Below are positions 8,658 through 16,892 of a DNA stretch of 43,487 bases, piece by piece (within the stretch, counting starts at the first letter, position 1; each line of letters opens with the position of its first letter). The DNA comes from Microcystis elabens FACHB-917 (GTDB taxonomy: Bacteria > Cyanobacteriota > Cyanobacteriia > PCC-6307 > Cyanobiaceae), in NCBI RefSeq assembly GCF_014698445.1, contig NZ_JACJSZ010000026.1:1-43487 (forward strand), given 5' to 3'. A program made the position numbers and the translations under genes. The notes below the pieces were generated by a model. The model saw only the letters and a list, made by a program, of their open reading frames with translations, was not told the DNA's origin and did not search any database.

Positions 8658-9850
8658 GGTGAGGTCTCCACGCCGGCCAGGGCCAGCAGGGCCAGGAGCT
8701 GATCGGGATCCACCGTGAAATCGTCCCGGGCCGGATCGGGCCGCTGGCCGATCAGGTGACCGTGGCGCAGGCCAAGCAGCGAAGCCATCAGGAAATAGTG
8801 ATTGAAAGGGCCATCGCTCGGGAGCAATTCCAGCACCGTGGTGCCCGCCCGACAGACCACCAGGTTGGTGAGGCCTGCCCCGTGCACCCCGACCACCACC
8901 GCGGCGGCGGCGAAGGCCTCCAGCTGCTCCTTCACTGGCAGATTCTCCAAGCTGAGCCGCTCGAAGCCAAGGGGTGCCAACCGGGCGATGAGGGCCGATT
9001 CATTGAGACAACAGCGTGTGCGGGCCCCCTGCCGGGAGATGAACAGGCGCCGTCCTTGATGGCGGACGGGCGGCGCCAGGGTCTGCCAGCGTCGCCGCCA
9101 CCAGGCCAGCAGCGCAGGGCTCACCACCGCAGCGCTGCGGTTCTCCTGCAGGGCGAAGCGCAGCTGCGGCGCCGCCAGGGCCGGCGCCTCCAGCACCGGC
9201 AGCTCCGGCGCCAGCAGCGCCAGCAGCGGCCGCACGAAGGGGGGCAGGTGGCGCCCCGGAGGTGCGGTGAGGCCCAGGGCGGTTCCAGGCGCCGTCTCCA
9301 GGGCGAAGTGCTCCTGCAGCATCAGCGGCGCCAGCCCAGGCAGGGTGAGCCAGTGGTGGTAGTTGGGGTTGTGGTGGGTGGCGAGCAGCACCAGGGGGTG
9401 GTCGACCCGAGTGGGCGGGCTGGGACGGCACCACCAGCCGGGGGGCACGGCGGCCGGATTCCAGCGACGGCGCAGCAGCCTGGCCAGCACAACCCGGGCG
9501 GAAAGGGAGATGGAATCGGCCTCAGCCGTGTTGGCCGGATTGGCCTCGTAGAGCCAGCTGGAGCCGCTGGCCAGGAGGCCGTGGCAGCTGCTGAAGGAGG
9601 CCGGTGGCGTCACCTCGATCAGATGCTGGACAAGGCGCGAGCCGGTGGCGGGGGTAAGGGCAGCAGCGGGGCGATGGGGGGCCAGGGAGGGAGCAGGGGG
9701 CTGATAGACCTCCTCGAGGGAATGCACCACGACCCCCGGCAGGGCCGCCAGAGCCTCCACCAGGGCCGGGCGGGTTAGGACCACCGCCCGTTGGCGCGGC
9801 CACGGAAGGCACAGAGAAGGACGCTCGGGGGCGAACACGGCTGCGCTCAC
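8654..9850 (-). CDS. Glycosyltransferase family 61 (DUF563)
   Basis: The protein is 398 aa and carries the landmarks of GT61: an N-P-N-Y-H-H-W-L segment (161-168) matching the usual N-Y-x-H-W motif, an LFISRQ element (269-274), and VGVHGAGLTNL (320-330), the strongest signature of the family, followed by T-x-V-L-E-L. Bacterial GT61 proteins are found in capsule and exopolysaccharide clusters, and this context agrees. The start is GTG at 9850, overlapping the upstream polymerase stop as GTGA. No membrane span is visible. The sugar transferred is unknown. Confidence 0.85.
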   Translation of the reverse strand: MSAAVFAPERPSLCLPWPRQRAVVLTRPALVEALAALPGVVVHSLEEVYQPPAPSLAPHRPAAALTPATGSRLVQHLIEVTPPASFSSCHGLLASGSSWLYEANPANTAEADSISLSARVVLARLLRRRWNPAAVPPGWWCRPSPPTRVDHPLVLLATHHNPNYHHWLTLPGLAPLMLQEHFALETAPGTALGLTAPPGRHLPPFVRPLLALLAPELPVLEAPALAAPQLRFALQENRSAAVVSPALLAWWRRRWQTLAPPVRHQGRRLFISRQGARTRCCLNESALIARLAPLGFERLSLENLPVKEQLEAFAAAAVVVGVHGAGLTNLVVCRAGTTVLELLPSDGPFNHYFLMASLLGLRHGHLIGQRPDPARDDFTVDPDQLLALLALAGVETSP

Positions 9851-11382
9851 CCTGGAGGCCGAGGACCCTGGGGTCCCGATTCCGCTGGGATCCGCCCAGC
9901 GGCCGCCGGCTGGAGGCCCCCTGACCAGCGACGGGCCAGGATCGCCAGGAATGCCAGCGCGAAGGCGGTCTTGGGCAGATCCCAGCCCAGGGACCAGAGC
10001 ATGGTGAGCACGGTGTTGTTGATCCAGCTGCCGATCAAGCTCAGAGCAAGCAACTGCCAGAGCAGGGCCAGCAGGGGCCGGCGCCCCGCCAGCAGCAGCA
10101 GCATGTTCTGGGCGAGGGCAAGGAGGGCGCCGATGGCCGCCGGCAGCAGCACCACCCCAGGCCAGCGGAAGCGGAGCCAGCCATCGGCGAAGAGGCTCAG
10201 GGTACCGTAGGAGATCTCCCCGGGCCGCAGCCGCAGGGAGGTGGAGAGCGCCTCCACCCTGGCCTGACCATCGAAGAGGCTGGGGGCCCCGGGCACCAGG
10301 GTGCTGGGCAGGAGCCCGGCCGGCAGGCGCTCGAAACCCTGCCAGCCGATCGGAACCAGCCGGCGCCTGCGACAGGCGTCGTACAGCCGCACTCCGTGGT
10401 AGCGCTCAGCCACAGAAAGGGCCGGAGTCGGCCTTTGCAGAAGCTGGACAAGGCTAGGGTCACGACGCAGGGCGTCGGTCAGGTCAGCCGCGCAGTCGGC
10501 GGGGCGCAGCAGGGCATAAAACTCATGGCTCGTGCCCAGCAGCTGGCGGCCGATCTGGAAGGTTTCAAACTGGCGGCGCAGGGATGGATCGGCCGGGTTG
10601 CCCTCGCGGCGCACCCGCACCCCTTCTGCCACCACAACGCCGGCGACCAGGCCGGCCAGAGCGAACAGGACGGCCCGGCGCCAGGACAGACGCCGCCACA
10701 GCAGGGCCCCCACGAACAGATAGACAGGGACCGTGAACAGCTGGCCGCGACTGCCGGAGGCCAGCCCCAGGACCAGCCAGGCCAGCAGCAGCACCACCAC
10801 CGCCAGGCGTTGCCAATGTCGCCAGCGGGTCCAGACCAGCGGCACCAGCACCAGCCCCACCGGGGCCAGGCGTGAAAGCAGCCCGCTGCCCACCAGCAGC
10901 TTGGCCAGGGGAGAGGACTGGAGGGCCTGGCGTTGCGCCTCGGGATCCCTCAGGAATACACCCTGGCTGGCCATCCCCACCAGGCCGACCAGCGCCAGCA
11001 CCAGAAGGATCTCGCAGAGACACTGCAGCACCGGCCCCTGCCGCGCCAGCAGGGTCTGTCGGTCCGGAATCGGACTGGCCGCGGAGCGCAACGGCCAGGC
11101 CAGCCGCACCGTGCCGTAGCCCAATGCCAGGCCTGGCAGCCCGAAGGCAAACAGCAGACCCAGACCATCGAGGGCGCCGAGGGTGGAGCGGCTGCCATAG
11201 CCGAAAAGACTGCTGGGATCAAGCCGCCAGAGCAGCCAACCCAGGCCGTAGGTGAGGCCGTAGAGGCTGACCACCAGGGGCCCGAGGCTGGGCACACCCC
11301 GGCCCAGCAGGCGGCGATCCACCCAGGCCACCAGGACCAGGCTGCCTGCCATGGCTGCCGGCACAGCTGCTATCACCTCCAT
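9847..11382 (-). CDS. Second Wzy-like repeat-unit polymerase
   Basis: This is a 511-aa hydrophobic protein with about 12 predicted spans, a GSRGQLFTVPVYL segment near residue 207, and a long hydrophilic loop at roughly 255-400. It has the same general plan as the protein at 6047-7501 but little direct identity. Both belong to the O-antigen/oligosaccharide repeat-unit polymerase type. The ATG at 11382 is chosen because it overlaps the stop of the upstream gene (TGATG); a GTG at 11397 would add five residues and a longer overlap. Having two polymerase-like proteins in one operon suggests two glycans, or one polymerase and one ligase-like protein (WaaL-type enzymes have a similar topology). Confidence 0.72.
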   Translation of the reverse strand: MEVIAAVPAAMAGSLVLVAWVDRRLLGRGVPSLGPLVVSLYGLTYGLGWLLWRLDPSSLFGYGSRSTLGALDGLGLLFAFGLPGLALGYGTVRLAWPLRSAASPIPDRQTLLARQGPVLQCLCEILLVLALVGLVGMASQGVFLRDPEAQRQALQSSPLAKLLVGSGLLSRLAPVGLVLVPLVWTRWRHWQRLAVVVLLLAWLVLGLASGSRGQLFTVPVYLFVGALLWRRLSWRRAVLFALAGLVAGVVVAEGVRVRREGNPADPSLRRQFETFQIGRQLLGTSHEFYALLRPADCAADLTDALRRDPSLVQLLQRPTPALSVAERYHGVRLYDACRRRRLVPIGWQGFERLPAGLLPSTLVPGAPSLFDGQARVEALSTSLRLRPGEISYGTLSLFADGWLRFRWPGVVLLPAAIGALLALAQNMLLLLAGRRPLLALLWQLLALSLIGSWINNTVLTMLWSLGWDLPKTAFALAFLAILARRWSGGLQPAAAGRIPAESGPQGPRPPG

Positions 11383-13097
11383 CAAGCCCCCTTGCACACC
11401 AGCAACCGCGACATCACCAGCTTCGGGGCCAGCAGCTGGCGGCGGTTCACCTCCACCGGCCTGGCGCAGGCCAGGGAGGGGGGAGGCACCGGAAGGAACT
11501 CGGGGGGACTGCGCACCTGGAACAGCAGGCGGATTGGCGCGCCAGGAGCCACCCGGCCACCGAGCTGGCGAAAGCCGATGAACAGGGGGAGGGTGGAGAG
11601 GGAGTCGTCCACCGTGGGGTTCAGGGGCAAAAGTTCCTGCAGCTGGGCCTGCTGCACCGCCTCCTTGGCGGAAACCGACCAGTACTCCACCGCCGTGTTG
11701 GTGTGGTTGAGGCGGTGTCGGGCGATCTCGTTGAAATAGGCCAGCTGGTAAGGGTGCAGCAACAGGTCATCCAGAAGCTGGCCCGCCGCCAGCAGCGCCA
11801 CCAGCGCCAGAGCCCAGGACCGGGGTCCGCGCCAGGCGGGCCGGCCAGGGGGCAGCTCCAGCAACCGCTCGAAGCCCTGCACCGCCAGCACCACCAGGGG
11901 AGGCATCACGAAAAGCAGGTGGCGGTCGGCGTCATACAAGTTGGAGTTGCGCAGCGCGGCCAGGGTGGGGATCAGCAGCAGCTGCAGCGCCAGAAGGATC
12001 GAGGCGGTCCCAGGCGCCGGCGGGAGGCCGGCCGCAGGGACGCGGGCAGCCCAGCGAACCCAGACCGCCAGTTGCATCAGGGGCAGCAGGATCAGTAGCA
12101 GCGGCAGCTTGGCCCCGAGCCAGCGAACCATGTAGCCCGCTGCGGACCAGGCGGGATCGCGCACACCCACGCACTGACCGTCAAACCACATGCAACCGCC
12201 CCAGCTGTGCACGGCGAAGGTGGCGAACGCCTCTCCGAGAAAGCGCAGGGGAGGCTGGCCCCAGGCCGCCGGCTGGAGCAGCAGGGCCCCTGCCAGAGCC
12301 GCCAGGGGAAGCGCCAGCACTGGCAGCAGGAGAACCACCGGGCGTCCCCAGGGCCGGCCGGTGTCAGCTCCGGCCCGGGCCCGTGGGGTCTGCCGGTGCC
12401 AGCGCAGCAGGGCCAGCACCGCCTCGCTGACCAGCACCGGCAGCAGGGCCACCAGCTTCTGGTTCACCATCAGGGTGGCCCCCAGCAGGGCCAGCAGAGC
12501 AGGCCTGCCGGGGGGCCAGGACAGGCCGGCGGCGGCCGGGGGCTGGCGGGCCCGGTCGATCAGACCGAGGGTGTAGAGGCTGTAGAAAAAGGCGAAGGGC
12601 AGATCCTTCGTGTTCACGAAGGAATGGCCCAGCAGGGAGGGGGTGGCCAGCAGCAGGGCCCCGGCCAGCCAGCTGTGGCGCACCGAGAGCCGGCGGGCGA
12701 GGGCCACAGCCACCAGGCTGAGCAGCACCATCTCGGCCAGGAGCACGGCGTGGGAGATGGCAAAGAAACCAGTGAGCTGGTGCTCCACCGCCGGGCTGAA
12801 CAGGGCCCGGTCGAAGCTCAGGCTGCCGGTGAGCAGCCCCCGCTGCAGAAACCACAGCAGCCAGCTCGGCAGCAGCCCCACCGTGCCGTAGTACTCCAGG
12901 TTGGAATGGATGCTTTGGTAGTCGGGCTGCTCCCCCCGCAAGAGCAGCACGGCATGGGCCAGCTGACTGCGGATGCCCAGGTAATCAGATTCCTCATCCC
13001 AGCCGAGCAGACCTCCACTCAGGGCGGACAGGACCAGCACCAGATAGCACCCCAGCACCAGCCCGTAGCCGCGGCGGTCCCAGTGGGGCGTGGCCAT
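11382..13097 (-). CDS. GT39-like (GT-C fold) membrane glycosyltransferase
   Basis: This 571-aa integral membrane protein has about 11-12 predicted spans. After the first span comes GWDEESDYLGI (about 28-38), an acidic motif in the first periplasmic loop as expected for GT-C enzymes of the GT39/ArnT type. FVNTKDLPFAFFYSLYTL near 170 is a second typical element. The substrate donor of such enzymes is usually a polyprenyl-phosphate sugar, used on the periplasmic side. The ATG at 13097 is preferred over a TTG at 13103. A paralogue occupies the left window edge. The gene is the first of the minus-strand chain running down to 3642 and is divergent from the 13158 gene across 60 bp. Confidence 0.78.
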   Translation of the reverse strand: MATPHWDRRGYGLVLGCYLVLVLSALSGGLLGWDEESDYLGIRSQLAHAVLLLRGEQPDYQSIHSNLEYYGTVGLLPSWLLWFLQRGLLTGSLSFDRALFSPAVEHQLTGFFAISHAVLLAEMVLLSLVAVALARRLSVRHSWLAGALLLATPSLLGHSFVNTKDLPFAFFYSLYTLGLIDRARQPPAAAGLSWPPGRPALLALLGATLMVNQKLVALLPVLVSEAVLALLRWHRQTPRARAGADTGRPWGRPVVLLLPVLALPLAALAGALLLQPAAWGQPPLRFLGEAFATFAVHSWGGCMWFDGQCVGVRDPAWSAAGYMVRWLGAKLPLLLILLPLMQLAVWVRWAARVPAAGLPPAPGTASILLALQLLLIPTLAALRNSNLYDADRHLLFVMPPLVVLAVQGFERLLELPPGRPAWRGPRSWALALVALLAAGQLLDDLLLHPYQLAYFNEIARHRLNHTNTAVEYWSVSAKEAVQQAQLQELLPLNPTVDDSLSTLPLFIGFRQLGGRVAPGAPIRLLFQVRSPPEFLPVPPPSLACARPVEVNRRQLLAPKLVMSRLLVCKGA

Positions 13098-13127
13098 CAA
13101 CAAACCGCCTTAAGAGCAATTCTTTCT

Positions 13128-13139
13128 ACAACGAGTTGT
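13128..13139. promoter_or_regulatory. Short inverted repeat in a divergent promoter region
   Basis: ACAAC and GTTGT are separated by two bases in the 60-bp space between the divergent starts at 13097 and 13158. Its location makes it a candidate operator or promoter element for one or both genes, but a five-base arm can arise by chance and no clear -35/-10 pair was identified. Confidence 0.2.
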
Positions 13140-13157
13140 TGGATATGCCAGAGCAGG

Positions 13158-14711
13158 ATGGTGCTTGCTGCTGCGTCGTCCATGGCTGGTGGTTCAGAGT
13201 TGCCCCGCCAACGACCTCCGATCTCCCTGCTGGGCTGGGCTGGCCTGATGGCAGTGCTCCTCGTCGCGATCTTCTTCGACGCCTATCCCTACGACATCCT
13301 GGCTTACCACGGCCCCTTCGCGGCTGTGGCCACCGGCCTGCCGCGGCTGAGCCGCTACGGGATGTCGACCTTCATGGAGCATCGCTACCAGGGTTTTCCG
13401 CCCCTCTGGCGCTGGCTTATGGCTCCCGGCCTGGGGCTGGGGCTGCCGCGGCTGATGCTGCTGCCCAACCTTCTCGCCCTTCTGGTGCTGATCGGCAGTT
13501 GCCGCCGCTGCCTGCGGCTGCCCTGGCCGCCCAGCCTGGCCGCGGCCCTGCTGTTTCCGATCGCCCTGTTCGGCTTGCGCACGCCCTACCAGGATTTCTT
13601 TGTCGGGGCGCTCGCCACCGCTGCCGTGCTGTTGATGATTGAGGCCCTGCGGCTGTGGGCGGAATCCGGCCGGGGGGCGGGGTCCGCCTGGCTGGCCCTG
13701 CCGCTGCTCGTGGCGGTGACGCTCACGAAATACCAGGGACTGTTCCTTGCGGTCCTGAGCCTCGGGCTGGCCCTGCCGGCCGCGGTGTGGATCGGCTGTC
13801 GCCACCGCAGCCTGGCCGCTTGGCGGAACGGACCATTGCCGGTGTTGCTGCTGGCGTTACTCCTCTGCGGCCTGCATCCGCTCCACAACCTGCTCATCCA
13901 CCAGAACCCCTTTTTCCCGATCGCTGCCGGCCCCTTCGCCGGGCCTGAATTCAAGAGCAGCACCGAGGCGCCGACCTACACCGCCGCCCTAGCCCCGTTG
14001 CACACCTTCCTCAACCACTTTCTCTCAGCCAGCGAGCTCGACTGGATCGCCCGGGGCGTGGTACCCAGCTACAACCTCGACCAGGCCCGAGCCCAGACCC
14101 AGTACGGCGGCCTCATCGACCCCCAGTCCTCCATCGGGATGGTGCGGAGTGGCGGCAGCTTCGGCCCAGCCTACTTGGCTGCATTGACGGGCTATCTCAA
14201 GGCCTGCGTCGAAGCCCTGCGGCAGTGGCGCCGGAGAGCGCCGGTCAGCCCCCAGGCCTGGGCGTTGCTGGGGGTGGCACCGTTTCTGGTGCTGGGGGCG
14301 GGCTTTCCCCAGAGCCATGAGTTGCGCTACTACCTGCCCCTGCTGCTGCTACCGGCGTTGACCGCCCTGGGTTGGGGATGGCAATACTGGGGGCAGCGCT
14401 GGATTGAGGTCCTGCTACTGGCGCTGGTGGCGGTGTCGCTGCTGCTGAATTTCACCCAACCGCTCCACTCCACCGCCAAGGACCTGCGAAACAGCCAAGG
14501 ACTTGACTACGCCATCCATTATCCCAGCCGCGATCTGCCGTCCGCCGCAGCCTGCCTGCGCAAGGGTGTGCTGTCAGCGGATCATCCGGACACTCTCTTC
14601 CTCCCCACCGGGATGGCCTTCGCTTGCCGCCTGCAGTTGCCGGCCCCGATCAGGGTGGTAGAAACGGATGCCCCACCGGCCGCAGCCGCTCAGCGGGGAA
14701 GGCTTAGGTAG
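13158..14711 (+). CDS. GT-C-like multi-pass membrane protein of unknown substrate
   Basis: This 517-aa protein has about ten predicted spans. After the first span it reads DAYPYDILAYHGPFAAVATG (about 36-55). An Asp followed by Y-H-x-P in the first external loop is the arrangement seen in GT-C glycosyltransferases such as GT39-like enzymes. A large hydrophilic segment at roughly 255-330 follows, containing HQNPFFPI and TYGGL-like elements. I do not recognise a named family, so membrane glycosyltransferase is an inference from fold pattern and locus. The ATG at 13158 is used, with a second in-frame ATG at 13182. The long frame upstream is a shadow of the opposite-strand gene. Its last 22 bases overlap the tail of the convergent GT2 gene. 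Confidence 0.6.
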   Translation: MVLAAASSMAGGSELPRQRPPISLLGWAGLMAVLLVAIFFDAYPYDILAYHGPFAAVATGLPRLSRYGMSTFMEHRYQGFPPLWRWLMAPGLGLGLPRLMLLPNLLALLVLIGSCRRCLRLPWPPSLAAALLFPIALFGLRTPYQDFFVGALATAAVLLMIEALRLWAESGRGAGSAWLALPLLVAVTLTKYQGLFLAVLSLGLALPAAVWIGCRHRSLAAWRNGPLPVLLLALLLCGLHPLHNLLIHQNPFFPIAAGPFAGPEFKSSTEAPTYTAALAPLHTFLNHFLSASELDWIARGVVPSYNLDQARAQTQYGGLIDPQSSIGMVRSGGSFGPAYLAALTGYLKACVEALRQWRRRAPVSPQAWALLGVAPFLVLGAGFPQSHELRYYLPLLLLPALTALGWGWQYWGQRWIEVLLLALVAVSLLLNFTQPLHSTAKDLRNSQGLDYAIHYPSRDLPSAAACLRKGVLSADHPDTLFLPTGMAFACRLQLPAPIRVVETDAPPAAAAQRGRLR

Positions 14712-15592
14712 CGGAGATAGCGGGTTTCGTAGCGGCTGTTGGTGATTTCCTTCAGCACCAGGCCCATTCCCAGGCAGGCCATGGCCAGCACCATCAGCGC
14801 CGATGCCACGATCAGCGTGGGGAAGCGGGGCACCAGGCCCGTCGCCAGGTAATCAGCGGCCACGGGCAGAAGCAACATCACTGCGACCAGCGCAATCAGC
14901 CCCCCCAGGCCCGCATAGAGGCGGAGGGGATACTCACGGTGGAGCATCCGTAGCGCCAACCACAGGATCTTGAAGCCATCGCGCAAGGTGTTGAGCTTGC
15001 TGCTGCTGCCGCGGCGGGGCCGGATCGTCACCGGAAGGCTGGCCGTGGGCAACAACATGCGGGCACAATAAATCTCAAGCTCAGCCTCAATCTCGAATTC
15101 GAGGCTGATACAGGGAAACGTCTTGACCAGCCGACGTGAGAAGATGCGCATGCCGCTGAACACATCAGCGCTCCTCACATCGAAAAGAGACTGAAAGAAG
15201 CGGGTGAAAAGCTGATTGCCAGCGTCATGGCCAGGCCGCTGGCGGATTGCTGCCAGGCGGCGAGAGCAGACAACCATATCGCAGGATCGATCGCGCAGCA
15301 GCTCTATCGCTTCCGTGAGCACCTCTGTGCCGTACGTGTCATCACCATCAATCATCACATACACATCTGCCTCCACATCACGGAATAACCGCCGCATCGC
15401 ATTGCCCTTACCACGTCGCTGCTCGACCATCACCTCGGCTCCGGCCGCTCGGGCCCGCGCCGCAGTGTCATCACCGCTGGCGTTGTCGCAGACCACGATG
15501 CGCGCAGCGGGAAGCTCCTTTCTCACGGCGGCCACAACAGTGCCAATCGATTCGGCCTCGTTGTGGCAGGGAATCAGAACAGCAACATTCAC
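14690..15592 (-). CDS. GT2 polyprenyl-phosphate sugar synthase-like (GtrB/DPM type)
   Basis: The catalytic domain begins at once: NVAVLIPCHNEAESIGTVVAAV (residues 2-23), then VVCDNASGDDT (about 36-46), and VYVMIDGDDTY (about 76-86), the D-x-D metal site. After a catalytic-domain end near residue 215 come two C-terminal membrane spans (about 225-285). This GT2-plus-two-spans layout is that of GtrB and of dolichol-phosphate mannosyl or undecaprenyl-phosphate glucosyl synthases. It therefore probably loads a sugar onto undecaprenyl phosphate for the GT-C enzymes nearby. The start is taken as GTG at 15592. A GTG at 15685 would add 31 low-complexity residues encoded partly by a tandem repeat, which is unlikely to be real. 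The upstream gene encodes a GtrA-like partner. Confidence 0.82.
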   Translation of the reverse strand: MNVAVLIPCHNEAESIGTVVAAVRKELPAARIVVCDNASGDDTAARARAAGAEVMVEQRRGKGNAMRRLFRDVEADVYVMIDGDDTYGTEVLTEAIELLRDRSCDMVVCSRRLAAIRQRPGHDAGNQLFTRFFQSLFDVRSADVFSGMRIFSRRLVKTFPCISLEFEIEAELEIYCARMLLPTASLPVTIRPRRGSSSKLNTLRDGFKILWLALRMLHREYPLRLYAGLGGLIALVAVMLLLPVAADYLATGLVPRFPTLIVASALMVLAMACLGMGLVLKEITNSRYETRYLRYLSLPR

Positions 15593-15634
15593 CGGCGCGA
15601 CGTGATCGGATGTAGGTGACTGTAGAAGCAGCGA

Positions 15635-15658
15635 TTGCGGCAGTAGTTGCGGCAGTCG
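15635..15658. repeat. 12-bp tandem duplication between GtrA- and GtrB-like genes
   Basis: TTGCGGCAGT-AG is followed directly by TTGCGGCAGT-CG. The repeat lies in the short space between the two minus-strand genes. If it were translated it would give a Gln/Leu/Pro-rich extension of the GT2, which is one reason for choosing the shorter start. Confidence 0.5.
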
Positions 15659-15671
15659 CGGCGGGGGTCGG

Positions 15672-16085
15672 TCAACGCGCCGCACCCTCGGTCGGCTGTC
15701 TGCCCCGGGGGAAGACGAAGCGCAGCTGCAGGGCGTAGGAGATCAGGGGGAGGATCGGGACAAGCAGCAGAGCCGCGAGCTTGCTGCTTAGCCCGAGGCC
15801 ACTCAGCAGAGCGATCCCCCCCCAGTTCACCCCCCACAGCAGGATGGAGACCAGGCCATAGGCGGCCGCAGAGCGTCGCCCCATCCGGTCCACCCGAAAC
15901 ACGCCTTTGCCGTAGAGCACGTAGCCGAGGCTGAAGTTCACCACCTGGCTGCAGAAGGTGGCCAAACCGATCGGAGCGAGGCTTAGCAGAAGCTGCAAGC
16001 AGGCATTGGTGATCGCCACATTCACAGCGCCAAACAGCAGAAAGCGGCGGCGGCGGCCGACGGGAGCAGACGGGGGCTCGGGCAT
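15672..16085 (-). CDS. GtrA-family small membrane protein
   Basis: This 137-aa protein has four predicted spans, the standard length and topology of GtrA. It has the typical opening R-R-F-L-L-F-G-A-V-N-V-A-I-T-N (about 14-28) and an N-x-x-L-G-Y-x-x-x-x-K-G-V-F-R segment (about 48-62) between spans two and three. GtrA proteins are thought to flip undecaprenyl-phosphate-linked sugars across the inner membrane. The downstream gene encodes the GtrB-like synthase, so the two likely act together to supply a periplasmic GT-C glycosyltransferase, such as the proteins at 11382-13097 or 13158-14711. The ATG at 16085 is clear. The upstream 800 bp hold no gene, so the promoter should lie there. Confidence 0.82.
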   Translation of the reverse strand: MPEPPSAPVGRRRRFLLFGAVNVAITNACLQLLLSLAPIGLATFCSQVVNFSLGYVLYGKGVFRVDRMGRRSAAAYGLVSILLWGVNWGGIALLSGLGLSSKLAALLLVPILPLISYALQLRFVFPRGRQPTEGAAR

Positions 16086-16892
16086 CCGGGCAACGCGGTT
16101 GGCTGTTTGAAAGCATGATGCTGGACACCAGTTTCATTGTCCCGATCTCGCAGTCCCTTGGTCTGCACCGCCCTGACGAACTGCCGCTAGAGCGACTCCC
16201 CATCCAGGCGGCGCCGTCATCTGAGCCAGCCCTACGGCCTTAATACAGATGCAGGCCTGCCACAAGCTGACCCTGGTTGAGAGGTTGGCCAACTGTTCCA
16301 TCTGCCCCTGCAGGGGCAGATGGGCGTGGTGATACACACCGTGAGCCATCGCGCGAAACGGAAGGCCAGGCCGCAGTCCTTACACCAACCGCTGCTTCAG
16401 CGCTGCGTGAACGTCAGCGGGCGCCGCACTTGCTGGCCGCCTTGTCCATCAACTCTGGAACAAGCTTCTGTGCGGCAGCAGCACCATGGTCGCCAACTGA
16501 GTGAAGCGGCGTCTGGTCTTGATCGGATTGGTAATCGATGGGCATCTGGTGGGCATCGCGAGCCCTTTCCAGACCACTTGTCCACAGGACCGGAAAACGA
16601 CCAGGATCACGTACAATCTGCTCAGTGGGCTAGTCCAAGCCCTCCTTCTTGCCGTGCTGGGGGCGCGACAACAACCGGGAGGGGGCAGGTCTGGGTGCTC
16701 CGAATTCTCAATCTCGCGAGCTTGAGGCCCAGTTCCTCTACCACCTTGGCAACATCGTGGCTGATGGGATTGCAAGTGTCCCAGTCCTCAACGTTGAATT
16801 TCAGAACTGTGCTTCAGACCATCGCGCCGAAGGGTAACTGAACGAAGGTCAAAGAGAGACCAGCCCGGAATCACCGCACCCCGGAGCCAGGA
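16086..16892. other. 807-bp gene-free, compositionally different intergenic region
   Basis: This stretch between the GtrA-like gene and cca holds only short open frames in both strands, and none gives a recognisable protein. GC is visibly lower than in the flanking genes and codon-position bias is lost. It contains a perfect 26-bp palindrome (16298-16323) preceded by a 10-bp palindrome (GTTGGCCAAC, 16284-16293). It could be a decayed gene or mobile element, or a long regulatory leader; nothing in it proves either. No tRNA-like fold was seen. Confidence 0.6.
16298..16323. repeat. Perfect 26-bp palindrome
   Basis: CCATCTGCCCCTG is followed immediately by its exact reverse complement, with no spacer. 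A perfect 13-bp arm without a loop is unusual for a rho-independent terminator, and no T-run follows on either strand. It lies about 210 bp upstream of the GtrA-like start. Candidate roles are a dimeric-protein binding site, a cruciform, or a scar from an insertion. Confidence 0.8.

Noticed and set aside
12207..13157. Long upstream open extension of the 13158 membrane protein (to 834 aa)
   Set aside because: It is Gln/Gly-rich shadow sequence of the opposite-strand GT39-like gene; membrane-protein sequence starts only near 13158.
16320..16841. 173-aa open frame in the gene-free region
   Set aside because: No recognisable domain, no coding bias, and Ser/Pro/His-rich composition in every frame; not enough to call a gene.
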